Shown: positions 8,633 to 17,940, counted from the stretch's first letter. The stretch: DNA of 64,000 bases from Halobaculum halobium (GCF_030127145.1 NZ_CP126158.1:2418001-2482000); one strand, 5' to 3'. The notes: a model not told the origin generated them from the letters alone. A program made the numbers and translations.

Positions 8633-9499
8633 CTAGTAGAACTCTCTCACGAGGTCCATCGCGCCCTCGGGCGCGCCCTCGTGGTCGATCTGGCTCATGT
8701 TGGAGTCGAGGCCGTGGGTATCCTCGTAGGGCACCGACTCCTCGTCCTGGTACAGCACGCCCATGTACTCCTTGTCGGCGTCGAGGACCTTCTCCTTGGC
8801 CGCGTCGCGGTCGGTCGGGTCGTAGTCCGTCTCCTGCAGGTCGACCAGCGAGTCGCGGAAGTAGTCGTACGTGTCGACGTCGTTGAACGTGACGCACGGG
8901 CTGAACACGTTGACGAAGCCGAAGCCGTCGTGCTCGATGGCCTTCTGGACGATCTCCTGGTGGCGCAGCGCGTCGCTGGAGAACGACTGGGCGATGAACG
9001 TCGCGCCCGAGGCGAGCGCGAGCGCGAGCGGGTTAACTGGGGGCTGCTGGGGGCCCTCCGGCGTCGTCGAGGTCTCGAAGTCCTCGCGCGAGGTCGGGGA
9101 GGCTTGCCCCTTCGTCAGCCCGTAGATGCGGTTGTCCATCACGACGTAGCTCATGTCGACGTTCCGGCGGACGGCGTGGACGAAGTGGCCCGCGCCGATG
9201 GAGTAGCCGTCGCCGTCGCCGCCCGCGACCATCACTTCGAGGTCGGGGTTGGCCATCTTCACGCCGGCGCCGACCGGGAGCGCGCGGCCGTGGACGCCGT
9301 GGATGGCGTAGCTGTGCATGTACGTGCCGATCTTACCGGAACAGCCGATGCCGGCGACGACGAAGGTGTTGTCGGGATCGTTGCCCGTCTCCGCGAGCGC
9401 CTTCATCATGCCGTTCATCGTCCCGAAGTCGCCGCACCCGGGACACCACGTGGGCTGCTTGTCCGATTTGAAGTCGGTGAATCTGACCTGGGAACTCAT
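8633..9499 (-). CDS. korB: 2-oxoacid:ferredoxin oxidoreductase, beta subunit (2-oxoglutarate type)
   Basis: The thiamine diphosphate subunit of the enzyme that oxidatively decarboxylates a 2-oxoacid to an acyl-CoA and reduces ferredoxin; haloarchaea use it in place of the dehydrogenase complex. In 288 residues I see WCPGCGDFG (about 18-26, cluster/TPP region), GIGCSGKIG, and the TPP-magnesium motif GGDGDGYSIGAGH (about 93-105) with DNRIYGLTKGQ downstream. It overlaps korA by four bases. Size and sequence suit the two-subunit KOR of haloarchaea better than the larger pyruvate enzyme, but substrate choice is inference. Confidence 0.88.
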   Translation of the reverse strand: MSSQVRFTDFKSDKQPTWCPGCGDFGTMNGMMKALAETGNDPDNTFVVAGIGCSGKIGTYMHSYAIHGVHGRALPVGAGVKMANPDLEVMVAGGDGDGYSIGAGHFVHAVRRNVDMSYVVMDNRIYGLTKGQASPTSREDFETSTTPEGPQQPPVNPLALALASGATFIAQSFSSDALRHQEIVQKAIEHDGFGFVNVFSPCVTFNDVDTYDYFRDSLVDLQETDYDPTDRDAAKEKVLDADKEYMGVLYQDEESVPYEDTHGLDSNMSQIDHEGAPEGAMDLVREFY

Positions 9500-11268
9500 G
9501 CTTCCACCTCCTGGCTCTCGTCTGCGGCCAGGGTCTCTCTGATGTCGTCTGCGAGTTCGTCCGCCTTGAACTGCACGCCGTCGTACTTGTTGATCCGCTT
9601 CACGCGCTGTAAGGTGTCGTGTTCGACCACGTCGGCGAACTGCCCCGTCGCGTTACACTCGACGACGACGACCTGGTCTGCGGCCTCGAACTCCTCGGTG
9701 AGGTCCGGGCGCGGGAAGAGGTACGGCACCGAGAGGATGCGCACGTCGACGCTGTCCGCCTCGAGGTACTCCAGCGCCTCGACGAGGGTCCCTTCGTTGG
9801 ACCCCCACGTCACGATCAGGTTGTCCGCATCGGGGTCGCCGAACTCCCGCGGCGAGAAGTCCTCGCGCTCGCGGGCGGTCTCGACCTTGCGGTTCCGCTT
9901 GTCGACCTGCTTGACGCGCATCTCCGTGTCCTCGGTGCGGCGGCCCTGCTCGTCGTGCTCCAGGCCGGTGGACATGTGCGCGCCGCCCTCCGTGCCGGGG
10001 AACGCCCGAGGACTGACGCCGTCGTCGGTGATCTCGTGGGGCTTGAAGCCGCCCGACTCGGTCTGGTGGTCCTCGATCGTCTCCTCGTCGACGACCTTGC
10101 CGCGGTCGATCTCGACGGCGTCCATGTCGAAGGCGTCGGGCTCGAACGTCTGCTCGGTGACCGCCATCGCGAGGTCGGCGGCGAGGTAGACGGGCGTCTG
10201 GTACTTCTCGGCGAGGTTGAACGCCTCGACGGTCTTCCAGAAGCACTCGTCGACGGTCGTGGGCGCGAGGACGAACCGCGGGATCTCGCCGTGGCCGCCG
10301 TACAGCATCATGTTGAGGTCGCCCTGCTCCTGCTTGGTCGGCATCCCCGTCGAGGGACCCGAGCGCATCACGTCGGCGATGACGAGCGGCGTCTCGCTCG
10401 TTGCGACTAGGCCGAACGTCTCGGTCATCAGGTCGATGCCGGGTCCGGAGGTCGCCGTCATCGAGCGGGCGCCGGCGCGCGCGGCCCCGAGCGCGAGGTT
10501 GATCGCCGCGAGTTCGTCCTCCGCTTGGACGACGTGGCCGCCGAAGTTCTCGATGCGACCCTTCAGGTACGTCATCACGTCCGTCGCGGGCGTGATCGGG
10601 TAGCCGGCGTAGTACTTGCAGCCGGCGGCGATGGCGCCCATGCCGATCGCCTCGTCGCCGTTGAGCAGGACGTAGTCGTTGTCGGTCGTCTCCAGATCGT
10701 AGTCGAGGTCGGCGTCAGGGTAGTGCTCCTGGACGTACTCCTGGCCGAGGCGTGCCGCCTGTTTGTTGTTCTCGACGAGCGCCGACCCCTTGTCGCCGAA
10801 GCGCTTCTTCAGCGAGGAGTCGAGGTGCTCGATGTCGAAGCTCGTCGCCTCGCAGGCGGCACCGAGCGCGACGACGTTGCGCATGATGGCGCCGCCGGCG
10901 TCCTCGGCGAGGCTCTTGAGCGGCACGTCGAGTCCGATCATCTCCTCGGGGATCTCGACGTCGGCCATCGTGGTCCGCTCGCCGTCGTAGATGATGACCG
11001 AGCCCTCGTGGAGCTCGTCGAGGTTCTCCTCGATCGTACGGGGCGTGAGCGCGACGAGGACGTCCAGTCGGTCCACGACCGACCGGACCTTCTCCGTGGA
11101 CGTACGCACCTTGTACGCGGTGTAGCCGCCTCGGATCCGGGAGGCGAAGTCCTTCGACGTGAAGACGTGTCGACCCGCCCGAGAGAGCGCCTGCGCGAAG
11201 ATCTTCCCGGTGGAGTCGATGCCATCGCCGGCCTCCCCGCCGATGGCCCAATTGAAGTCCGCTGGCAT
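9496..11268 (-). CDS. korA: 2-oxoacid:ferredoxin oxidoreductase, alpha subunit (2-oxoglutarate type)
   Basis: A fused gamma-alpha chain of 590 residues. The N-terminal gamma domain (1-190) has GGEAGDGIDSTGKIFAQAL and SRIRGGYTAY. The alpha domain (about 205-590) has YAGYPITPATDVMTYL, then QAEDELAAINLALGAARAG and SATSGPG-type contacts (TATSGPGIDLMTE) and the PTKQEQGDL loop typical of KOR/POR alpha chains. The ATG at 11268 is chosen because the conserved 'aiGGeaGdGi' motif follows within ten residues; the in-frame extension to 11481 is unsupported. korB follows with a four-base overlap, so both are co-transcribed. Confidence 0.9.
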   Translation of the reverse strand: MPADFNWAIGGEAGDGIDSTGKIFAQALSRAGRHVFTSKDFASRIRGGYTAYKVRTSTEKVRSVVDRLDVLVALTPRTIEENLDELHEGSVIIYDGERTTMADVEIPEEMIGLDVPLKSLAEDAGGAIMRNVVALGAACEATSFDIEHLDSSLKKRFGDKGSALVENNKQAARLGQEYVQEHYPDADLDYDLETTDNDYVLLNGDEAIGMGAIAAGCKYYAGYPITPATDVMTYLKGRIENFGGHVVQAEDELAAINLALGAARAGARSMTATSGPGIDLMTETFGLVATSETPLVIADVMRSGPSTGMPTKQEQGDLNMMLYGGHGEIPRFVLAPTTVDECFWKTVEAFNLAEKYQTPVYLAADLAMAVTEQTFEPDAFDMDAVEIDRGKVVDEETIEDHQTESGGFKPHEITDDGVSPRAFPGTEGGAHMSTGLEHDEQGRRTEDTEMRVKQVDKRNRKVETAREREDFSPREFGDPDADNLIVTWGSNEGTLVEALEYLEADSVDVRILSVPYLFPRPDLTEEFEAADQVVVVECNATGQFADVVEHDTLQRVKRINKYDGVQFKADELADDIRETLAADESQEVEA

Positions 11269-11520
11269 ACTGGTGAGTCCTTCCCACGGTCGGTGGAAAA
11301 GCCTTCTGAATGGGGTGAGGGCAGCTTTTTGACTGCTTGTCTGTCGAAACTCCGTTCTATGAAACAAACGCCACTTCGTTTGGCCGTCTACCGGCCACTC
11401 GACCGACAATTGATCGGGTCTCCCTCGCTGTCGGCAGTAATTGCACCGACTCCCGTTCAATCGCGGATCCCGGTACGACACGCGTACGAGTTGGATTCGA
11501 CGACCGACGACGGGCGACGA

Positions 11521-11542
11521 GAAGCGATAGCTTCGGGTACCC
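11521..11542. promoter_or_regulatory. Small inverted repeats before the flavin reductase-like gene
   Basis: GAAGC-GATA-GCTTC (11521-11534) is followed at once by the palindrome GGGTACCC (11535-11542), ending 19 bases before the ATG at 11562. The first repeat lies where a TATA box would be expected, so an operator covering the promoter is possible. Confidence 0.25.
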
Positions 11543-11561
11543 GGATGAGGAACCGATCCCC

Positions 11562-12188
11562 ATGGACGCCACAGTCGCGGTGCAGTCAGTCGCGGAGGTC
11601 GGGCCCGACACGATCGCGGTGTCGCTGGACTCGCCGCCGGAGTTCGACGGGAGGCCGGGGCAGTTCGTGAAGCTCACGGCCGTCGTCGACGACGCGGGGG
11701 TGTCGCGCTTCTACACCATCTCCTCGCCGGACACCGAGGGATCGTTCGAAACCACTGTCGGCCTCGATGGCGGCGACTTTTCGGCGTACCTCGCGGGCCT
11801 GACCGAGGGCGACGAGATCGAGATGAGCGGCCCCTTCGGCGACGACTACTACGAGGGCGAGGCGCGCGCGGTCGTGCTCGCTGGCGGCCCCGGCGTGGGT
11901 CCCGCCGTCGCCATCGCGGAGGCCGCGCTCGCCGCCGGCAACGAGGCCGCCGTCGTCTACCGCGACGACGCGCCGGCACACACCGAGCGCCTCGACGCGC
12001 TGCGCGAGCGCGGCGCGAGCGTCGTCGTCACCGACGGCGCCATCGACGACGCGGTCGCGGCGGCGGTCACGGGCGCCGAGGGCGAGCACGCGTTCGTCTA
12101 CGGGTTCGCCGACTTCGTCGACGAGGCGACTGCGTCGCTGGACGCCGCGGGCTACGCGGACGACGCGAAGATCGAGAATTTCGGGTAA
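11562..12188 (+). CDS. Ferredoxin-NADP reductase-like FAD/NAD-binding oxidoreductase
   Basis: A 208-residue two-domain flavoprotein of the FNR superfamily. The N-terminal barrel has the FAD-binding RFYTISSP (about residues 47-54; RxYS/T type) after GRPGQFVKL. The C-terminal nucleotide domain starts with VVLAGGPGVGPAVAIAE (about 104-120). It lacks a ferredoxin or transmembrane fusion domain, so it is a free-standing reductase module. The ATG at 11562 is preferred over an in-frame start 75 codons upstream, whose extra residues look like noncoding translation. It is divergent from korA, and it may pass electrons between NAD(P)H and ferredoxin or flavin; the real partner is not shown. Confidence 0.78.
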   Translation: MDATVAVQSVAEVGPDTIAVSLDSPPEFDGRPGQFVKLTAVVDDAGVSRFYTISSPDTEGSFETTVGLDGGDFSAYLAGLTEGDEIEMSGPFGDDYYEGEARAVVLAGGPGVGPAVAIAEAALAAGNEAAVVYRDDAPAHTERLDALRERGASVVVTDGAIDDAVAAAVTGAEGEHAFVYGFADFVDEATASLDAAGYADDAKIENFG

Positions 12189-12221
12189 TCGGCCGACGTG
12201 GAGCCGCTGACCTGACGCGGC

Positions 12222-13568
12222 TCAGACGAGGCTGGCGCCGTCGAAGTCGGCGCGGGCGTACTCGACGTCCATGAGTTCGAGGAGGGTCGGCGCGATGTCG
12301 AGCAGGTCCGCGTCCGTGATCGTCGCGTCGGGTTCGTCGACGAACAGCGTCGCGTTCTCGAAGCTGTGCATCCCGTTTCGCGGCCCCGTCGAGAAGACGC
12401 CGTCGTCGTGGGACTTGAACTTCGCTTTCAGGTCGAAGCCGTGGTTCGGGATGATCGTCAGGTCGGGTGCGATGTCGTCGTGGTCGCCGCGGAACGCGTC
12501 TTCCTTCTCGACGACGCGCTTGGCGACGGGCGTCCCGTCGGGGCCTTCGAGCGCTTCGATCTCGGCTTTCAGCTTGTCGCGGACGGCCTCGTACTCCGAC
12601 TTGGGCACCGACCCCCGTGGTTCGCGACCCTCGAGATTGAGGTACAGTCGGCCGGGGATGAGCGAGTATGCGCGCGTGTCGTCGTCGATGTCGCCGAGTT
12701 CCTCGTGGTCGTCGCCCGCAAAGGAGAGCCACCCCTCGTCTTGGAGCCACTGGTTGATCTCGACTTCGTAGTCCTGGACGGTGAACCCGTGATCGGAGGC
12801 GACGACGAGCGTCACGTCCTCCGGAAGCATGTCGCGGATCTCGCCGACGTAGTCGTCGACCTTCTCGTAGAAGGACATGAACTCCTCGTAGTACTCGCCG
12901 TCGCGGGCGTAGTCCTCGAACAGGAAGTGGTTCACGCGGTCGGTCGTCATGAACACCCCGAAGAACAGGTCCCAATCGTCCTGTTCGATGTAGTGGGTGA
13001 ACGCCTCGAATCGCTTGTCGAGCGTCTCGTGAGAGACGTCGAGGAACTCCGACTTGTCGTCGTTGTGCCCCAGCTTCGCGTTCGTGTCGATCCGGTAGTC
13101 GATCGACTCCAAGTAGTCCCGGAGGTCGTCCGGGTAGGCCGCCTTATCGACGCCCGGAGAGAGGAACCCGGAGACCATCCGCTGGACGTTGCGCTGGGGA
13201 GGGAACGTCACCGGGACGTTCAACACGGTCGCGTCGCGGCCGTTGTCCGCGATCCGATCCCAGACGCGCGTCGCCTGCACGTCACGCCCCATCGGGACGT
13301 ACGTGTCGTAGCTCCCGATCTCGCGGTCTTGGAAGCCGTACACGCCCGTCTCCCCGGGATTGACGCCGGTCGTGAGCGAGGGCCAGCACGCCGACGACTC
13401 CGGCGGCACGATGGAGTCGATCGCGGCGGCCGACCCCTCATCGGCGAGTGCGGCGAAGTTCGGGAATCGACTGGGATGTTTCTCAAGCAGCGAGTGCGGA
13501 ACCCCGTCGATACCGATGAACGCGACCCGGGGGTCGTCGTCCCCGCGAAGTCGATCGAATAGTCCCAT
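12222..13568 (-). CDS. Alkaline-phosphatase-superfamily phosphodiesterase/nucleotide pyrophosphatase-like enzyme
   Basis: A 448-residue metal-dependent hydrolase of the AlkP superfamily. Metal and active-site segments are visible: FIGIDGVPHSLLEK (first Asp), SACWPSLTTGVNPGETG (nucleophile region), FMTTDRVNHFLF (Asp and His), VVASDHGF (Asp-His pair) and NGMHSFENA (last His). The position that is Thr in many archaeal relatives appears to be Ser here (PPESSACW). No signal peptide is present, so it is cytoplasmic. Related proteins in archaea act on phosphodiesters, cyclic nucleotides or phosphonates; the substrate is unknown. It converges on the flavin reductase-like gene. Confidence 0.82.
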   Translation of the reverse strand: MGLFDRLRGDDDPRVAFIGIDGVPHSLLEKHPSRFPNFAALADEGSAAAIDSIVPPESSACWPSLTTGVNPGETGVYGFQDREIGSYDTYVPMGRDVQATRVWDRIADNGRDATVLNVPVTFPPQRNVQRMVSGFLSPGVDKAAYPDDLRDYLESIDYRIDTNAKLGHNDDKSEFLDVSHETLDKRFEAFTHYIEQDDWDLFFGVFMTTDRVNHFLFEDYARDGEYYEEFMSFYEKVDDYVGEIRDMLPEDVTLVVASDHGFTVQDYEVEINQWLQDEGWLSFAGDDHEELGDIDDDTRAYSLIPGRLYLNLEGREPRGSVPKSEYEAVRDKLKAEIEALEGPDGTPVAKRVVEKEDAFRGDHDDIAPDLTIIPNHGFDLKAKFKSHDDGVFSTGPRNGMHSFENATLFVDEPDATITDADLLDIAPTLLELMDVEYARADFDGASLV

Positions 13569-13732
13569 GGACGCTCTTTCCGCGGGGGCGGGTAAAGTAA
13601 TTCAGGTTCTGTCGGTCGGTATCGGCTGTCCGGGACGGCGGCAACGCCCGCCGACCGACTCCCGGAACGGCCGACGAGTCGCTCTCGCACTCGTCGGCAC
13701 CGTTTTGCCGGCACCGCTCGCAGGCACTGTCG

Positions 13733-15040
13733 ATGGCAGACAAGGGGGACGCCGAACCGGATCCGTTCGACGCGTTCCGCCAGCTGCGGTCGGTACCCGG
13801 TGACGTCCTCGTCCTGTCGCTGGCGATGTTCGCGTTCAGCCTCGGCTTCCAGGCGACGGGGCGGTACCTCCCGCAGTACCTCGCGGTCTTGGGCGCCTCC
13901 AGCCTCGCACTCGGGGTGTACGGCTCGCTCGGTAACCTCATCTCGGCGGTGTTTCCGTACCCCGGCGGCGCGCTGTCGGATCGGCTCGGCTCGCGCACGT
14001 CGCTGACGCTGTTCGGCTTCGCCTCCACGCTCGGATTTCTCGTGTGGTGGGCGGCCGACCCGTACCGCGGAGTGGCCGTCGGACCGACGAACCTCGCGGT
14101 CGTCATGATCTTCCTTGGGTTGTTCCTCTCGCAGGCGTGGAAGTCGTTCGGGCTCGGCGCCACCTTCGCCGTCGTCAAGCAGTCGGTGGCGCCGGATCGG
14201 CTCGCCTCGGGGTTCGCCGCCACGGAGACCTTCCGACGGACGGCGTTCCTCCTCGGGCCGCTGCTCGTCGCGGCCGTCCTCTCAGCGTACGCGTTCACAG
14301 CGGGGTTCCGACTCGTGCTGTTGGGCGCGGCGGTCGTCGCGGCGATCGCCACCGTGGCGCAGTACGCCCTCTACGACGCCTCGAACGACTCGATCGGAAA
14401 ATCCTTCGAGGGCGTCGGTATGGTGGTCGAAGACCTCCGGTCGCTCCCGGATACGCTGGGCCCGCTGCTCGTCGGCGACACGCTGGTGCGCTTCGCCAAC
14501 GGGATCGTGTACGTGTTCTTCGTGCGCGTCGTCGTGGACGTGCTCGCGGTCGGCGCGACGCTCCCCGTCGTCGGCGACCTCTCGCCGGAGGCGTACTTCG
14601 GGGTCCTCCTCGGCGTCGAGATGGCCGTCGCCCTGCTCACGATGATCCCCGTCGCGCGCCTCGCGCGCTCGGTCGGGCTCAAGCCGGTCGTCGCGATCGG
14701 GTTCGCCGTCTACGCGGTGTTCCCCGCGATGCTGATCTTCGCGCCGCCGGACCCGGCCGTGCTCGCGGTGCTGTTCGCGTTCTCCGGGCTCCGGTTCGCG
14801 GGGCTGCCAGCGCACAAGGCGCTCATCGTCGGCCCGGCCGAGGCCGACGCCGGCGGACGCGTCACGGGGACGTACTACCTCGTCCGCAACGTGGTCACCA
14901 TCCCGAGCGCCCTCGTCGGCGGCTGGATCTACGGCCGCTCGCCGGAGACGGCGTTCGCGCTCGCGACGGTCGTCGGGCTCGTCGGCGTCGCGTTCTTCGT
15001 CCTGCGCGGCCGGGAGTTCGAGGCGTACGCGGGCGCGTGA
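13733..15040 (+). CDS. Major facilitator superfamily transporter
   Basis: A 435-residue integral membrane protein with about twelve hydrophobic helices. The loop between helices 2 and 3 has the MFS signature form GGALSDRLGSRTSLTLF (about residues 80-96), and the two halves are separated by a polar loop near residues 210-240. The N-terminus is short and acidic with no signal peptide. No binding-protein or substrate gene is adjacent, so the exported or imported compound is unknown. It is divergent from the AlkP-type gene; their starts are 164 bases apart. Confidence 0.87.
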   Translation: MADKGDAEPDPFDAFRQLRSVPGDVLVLSLAMFAFSLGFQATGRYLPQYLAVLGASSLALGVYGSLGNLISAVFPYPGGALSDRLGSRTSLTLFGFASTLGFLVWWAADPYRGVAVGPTNLAVVMIFLGLFLSQAWKSFGLGATFAVVKQSVAPDRLASGFAATETFRRTAFLLGPLLVAAVLSAYAFTAGFRLVLLGAAVVAAIATVAQYALYDASNDSIGKSFEGVGMVVEDLRSLPDTLGPLLVGDTLVRFANGIVYVFFVRVVVDVLAVGATLPVVGDLSPEAYFGVLLGVEMAVALLTMIPVARLARSVGLKPVVAIGFAVYAVFPAMLIFAPPDPAVLAVLFAFSGLRFAGLPAHKALIVGPAEADAGGRVTGTYYLVRNVVTIPSALVGGWIYGRSPETAFALATVVGLVGVAFFVLRGREFEAYAGA

Positions 15041-15122
15041 GGCCCGGCCCACTCGACGGCGTCGACCGCTCCGACGCGAGTTCCGTGCCGCCCTCTCGGG
15101 TCCACCGGGACGGGGCGATGGG

Positions 15123-15130
15123 AATTTGAA
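15123..15130 (+). promoter_or_regulatory. TATA element for the two-helix membrane protein
   Basis: AATTTGAA sits about 25 bases before the GTG at 15152. This spacing is what supports the GTG start and a leaderless transcript. Confidence 0.5.
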
Positions 15131-15151
15131 GCGGGGCCGCCAACGGAGAGC

Positions 15152-15487
15152 GTGAGCGAGGAGTCACGCGACGCAAGCGACGGACCCGCCCCGGCCGAGG
15201 GGCGCCCGGATCGACCCCCGATAGCCGGGCTGATGGACACGCTATCTGTGAAGCGCAACGTCGTGATCGGGGCGGTCGTCGGCGTCGCCCTCGCGGTCGC
15301 CGTGTACGTGGTTCGGGCCCTCGAACTCCTCGGGCCGGTCGGCGGCACCCGCGAGTACCCCGTGCTCGGGGCCGACGGGTTCTTTCTGCTGCTCGCGTTC
15401 GTACTCGCGTCGGCGACGACGCTGTTCGTCGCCTCGGCGCTGACCGTCGTCGCCGCGGTCCGCGCGCTGCGGACGCCCGAGGAGTGA
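15152..15487 (+). CDS. Small haloarchaeal membrane protein (two helices)
   Basis: This 111-residue protein starts with GTG. A polar, acidic N-terminus (1-30) is followed by two hydrophobic segments at about 34-54 (VVIGAVVGVALAVAVYVV) and 75-102 (FFLLLAFVLASATTLFVASA). I do not recognise a function; such proteins occur widely in haloarchaea as DUFs. It is probably transcribed alone, since the MFS gene ends 112 bases before it. Confidence 0.7.
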   Translation: MSEESRDASDGPAPAEGRPDRPPIAGLMDTLSVKRNVVIGAVVGVALAVAVYVVRALELLGPVGGTREYPVLGADGFFLLLAFVLASATTLFVASALTVVAAVRALRTPEE

Positions 15488-15580
15488 CGCGACGGGTGCC
15501 CGCAGGAACGACGCGCACCCGCGGGAATCGGCCGATCCTCGCCGGAACCCAAAAGTCGGTTCGGTGCGTGATCAGTTCAC

Positions 15581-16012
15581 ATGGTCGGGGTCCTCACCGA
15601 GCCCGTCGTCCGCCTCCTCCTCACGGGGGTGTTGTGTCTCGTCCCGACGATCGCGTTTCTCGGACTGCTTCGGCTCCTCGAGCGCCTCCGTAACGACGTG
15701 CTCGTCGAGCACACGATTCGGATGGCCGCCGAGGAGGGTGCGACGGCGGGCGCCGCCGCGACCAGGGCGGATCCGGCTGTCGCGTTCGGTGTCGCTCGCG
15801 ATGGCTCGACGGGCCGGTCCGAGCCCGAACCGGCGGACGAGACGGACTGGGAGGACCCGCGGCCGACCCGCCGGCTCGTGCTGTGTTCCGCCTGTGCGAC
15901 GCTGCGGTCGCCGCGCCCCGGGGCGTGTCCGACGTGCGGGGCGGCGCTCGATGCGGCCGCAGACCGGTCGGACGCCGATCTCGACCCCGAGGGGGAGCCT
16001 CGCCGCCCGTGA
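15581..16012 (+). CDS. Membrane protein with C-terminal zinc ribbon
   Basis: The 143 residues comprise one N-terminal membrane helix (about 8-30, VVRLLLTGVLCLVPTIAFLG), a charged region with an acidic linker, and a zinc-ribbon-like tail with two Cys pairs (CSACATL and CPTCGAAL, about 100-120). A soluble zinc ribbon tethered to the membrane suggests a protein-interaction role. No family name is recognised. An AAAAG-type AT-rich patch lies about 30 bases before the ATG. It converges with the PhoU-TrkA_C gene, with nine bases between their stops. Confidence 0.68.
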   Translation: MVGVLTEPVVRLLLTGVLCLVPTIAFLGLLRLLERLRNDVLVEHTIRMAAEEGATAGAAATRADPAVAFGVARDGSTGRSEPEPADETDWEDPRPTRRLVLCSACATLRSPRPGACPTCGAALDAAADRSDADLDPEGEPRRP

Positions 16013-16021
16013 GTCGGGGCG

Positions 16022-17311
16022 TCAGTCCACCTCGAACTCCTCGGGAGAGCCGGCCATCGCCGTGAGTCGCTCGGCGCCCGCGCGGGTGCCCTTCGCGATG
16101 AGCACGTCGCCCGGACGCAACCGCGTGTCGGCGCCCGGTGAGACCTCCCACTCGCCGTTCTCAGTCTCCGATTCGTCAGCGGCGGTCGCGGTCTCGTCGC
16201 CGTCGGCACGCCCGGCCGGGTCGCCGCGGCGGACGGCGATGACGCGCATGCCCGTCGCCGTTTTTACCTCCTGATCGCCGAGCGTCGTGCCGGCGAGCGC
16301 CGATCCGTCGGTGACGACCGTGCGGACGATGACCTCGTCGGACTCCTCGACGGCCTCAGCGACGACCGGGTGTGCTTTCAATCCGCGGAGAACGCCCTCG
16401 CTGATCTCGAGGGCGGCGTCGCTGATCACCTCGGTCGCCGACGCCAGGTGGACCAGTCCGCGCAGGCTGACCGGGTCATCGACGCGAGCGGCCGCCTGGA
16501 GCGTCCACGCCTCGAAGCGCGATTTGAGGGCGTCCACTTCCGCCTCCAGCTCGGCGACCTCCTCGGCGACGCCGCGGCTGTCGAACAGTACGGCGCCGTA
16601 CGCCAGGTCGACCGCGAGCTCGCTCATGTTCTTCATCAGGACGATGGAGTCGACGGCGCGTTCGAGGGCTGCGTCGGCGGCCCCCGGGGAGTCGGGCGAC
16701 TCGTACGGGTCGCCCGAGGCGACTTCGTACACCTCGCGCAATCCCTCCTCGAACCCCCGGAGGATCAACGTGTCGCCCGCGCCGAGGGCCGTGTCGCGGT
16801 CGGGGTTGGTGATCCAGCGGGCCTTGCCGGTCGCCTGCTCGCGGCGGACGGCGATGACGCGCACGCCCGTCTCGGTCTCCATGTTGATGCCCCCCAGCGT
16901 CTGGCTGACGTACGAGGAGTCGTCGGTGACGGGGACGCGGACGAGCGTCTCAACCGCCTCCGGCAGCGCGGCGCGCATCGCGTCGGGGAGTCCCACCTCC
17001 TCGAGCACGACCTTCGCGATGTCGCCGGCGGCGTCGCTGATCTTCTCGGCGGCGCCGACGACGCCCAGCACGGGCGCCAAGTCCTCGACGTCCTCCGGCG
17101 AGCGCGCGGCCATCATCACGCTCATGCGCGCCTGAAGTTGGAGCACGTCCATCCGCGATTCGAGCGTCAGCACCTCCGCCGCGAGGTCCGGGCTGCCGTG
17201 GAGCACCGCCGAGAACGACAGGTCGATGAGCAGCTCCGCGGTGTCTTTCATCTCGGCCAACACGGCCTTCACGCTCACCGGTTCGTACTCGACGGGCTCG
17301 TCTCGATGCAT
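16022..17311 (-). CDS. Duplicated PhoU-TrkA_C regulatory protein (potassium channel/transport regulator)
   Basis: The 429 residues are two copies of the same unit. Each unit is a PhoU-like helical domain (about 1-110 and 205-320) followed by a TrkA_C/RCK_C domain (about 125-200 and 330-420). The TrkA_C copies share TLGGINMETETGVRVIAVRR and TLGDQEVKTATGMRVIAVRR. RCK_C domains bind small ligands, often c-di-AMP or ATP, and control K+ or other cation carriers. No channel or NAD-binding RCK_N domain is present, so this soluble protein probably acts on a carrier coded elsewhere. It could instead be part of phosphate or cation signalling through the PhoU halves. Confidence 0.82.
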   Translation of the reverse strand: MHRDEPVEYEPVSVKAVLAEMKDTAELLIDLSFSAVLHGSPDLAAEVLTLESRMDVLQLQARMSVMMAARSPEDVEDLAPVLGVVGAAEKISDAAGDIAKVVLEEVGLPDAMRAALPEAVETLVRVPVTDDSSYVSQTLGGINMETETGVRVIAVRREQATGKARWITNPDRDTALGAGDTLILRGFEEGLREVYEVASGDPYESPDSPGAADAALERAVDSIVLMKNMSELAVDLAYGAVLFDSRGVAEEVAELEAEVDALKSRFEAWTLQAAARVDDPVSLRGLVHLASATEVISDAALEISEGVLRGLKAHPVVAEAVEESDEVIVRTVVTDGSALAGTTLGDQEVKTATGMRVIAVRRGDPAGRADGDETATAADESETENGEWEVSPGADTRLRPGDVLIAKGTRAGAERLTAMAGSPEEFEVD

Positions 17312-17396
17312 CCGATCACTCGGCAGTTCGACGGGCCGGCAGAAAAGGGTTGCTCGCGCGGGAGGACCCCTCAGGCACCCCTTCGCTCACAGGGGA

Positions 17397-17906
17397 TTAC
17401 GCCCGGTCAGCGTCCGGAAACAGCCGGTAAGAGGTACGGCCGACGGCAACGTCTTTCTGTTCGCCGTCGGGGGCGACGCTGGAGACCAGCGTGTCAGTGA
17501 ACCCCATCGAGCCGCCCGCCCGGAGCACTTCCGCCTCGACCCGGAGGTCGTTGGTTGCGGGTCGGAGGTAGGTGACGTTGAGGTCGGTCGTCGCCAGCGA
17601 CCCGTTCGTCGGGTCGTCGAACGTCGACCGCAGAGCGAATCCGGAGGCGGTGTCCACCAGCGTCGCCGCGATACCACCGTGGATGGATCCGACCGGCGAG
17701 CCGGGGTTGACCAGCTTCTCGTCGTAGGGAACGGACATGACGATCCGGCCGCGCTCCAGCTCCTCGACGGTGAGATCGAGCCACGAGAGGAATCCGTGGC
17801 TTTCGATGAACGCCTGCAGGAGATCGACGTGATCGGCGTCGATCGGGTCCGGTTCGTCTGTCGGGCCGTCGTGCATGTTCCGAGGACCGCCGGCGCCGTA
17901 CTTCAC
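17397..17906 (-). CDS. PaaI-family hotdog thioesterase
   Basis: Hydrolyses acyl- or aryl-CoA thioesters. The 169 residues form one hotdog fold with the active-site stretch GSIHGGIAATLVDTASGFAL (about 83-102), where the HGG loop and the Asp on the central helix are the family's catalytic features, and the strand TTDLNVTYLRPA that follows. An alternative ATG ten codons downstream (17876) fits the family N-terminus equally well. The DUF502 gene ends only 34 bases upstream on the same strand, so the two may be co-transcribed. Confidence 0.85.
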   Translation of the reverse strand: MKYGAGGPRNMHDGPTDEPDPIDADHVDLLQAFIESHGFLSWLDLTVEELERGRIVMSVPYDEKLVNPGSPVGSIHGGIAATLVDTASGFALRSTFDDPTNGSLATTDLNVTYLRPATNDLRVEAEVLRAGGSMGFTDTLVSSVAPDGEQKDVAVGRTSYRLFPDADRA

Positions 17907-17940
17907 GGTTCGGTTCGATCGGTCGGAGTCGTCCCGTGGC

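Noticed and set aside
11269-11561. In-frame extensions of korA and of the flavin reductase-like gene into their shared promoter.
   Set aside because: Both families start at the downstream ATG, and the extra residues have no conserved pattern.
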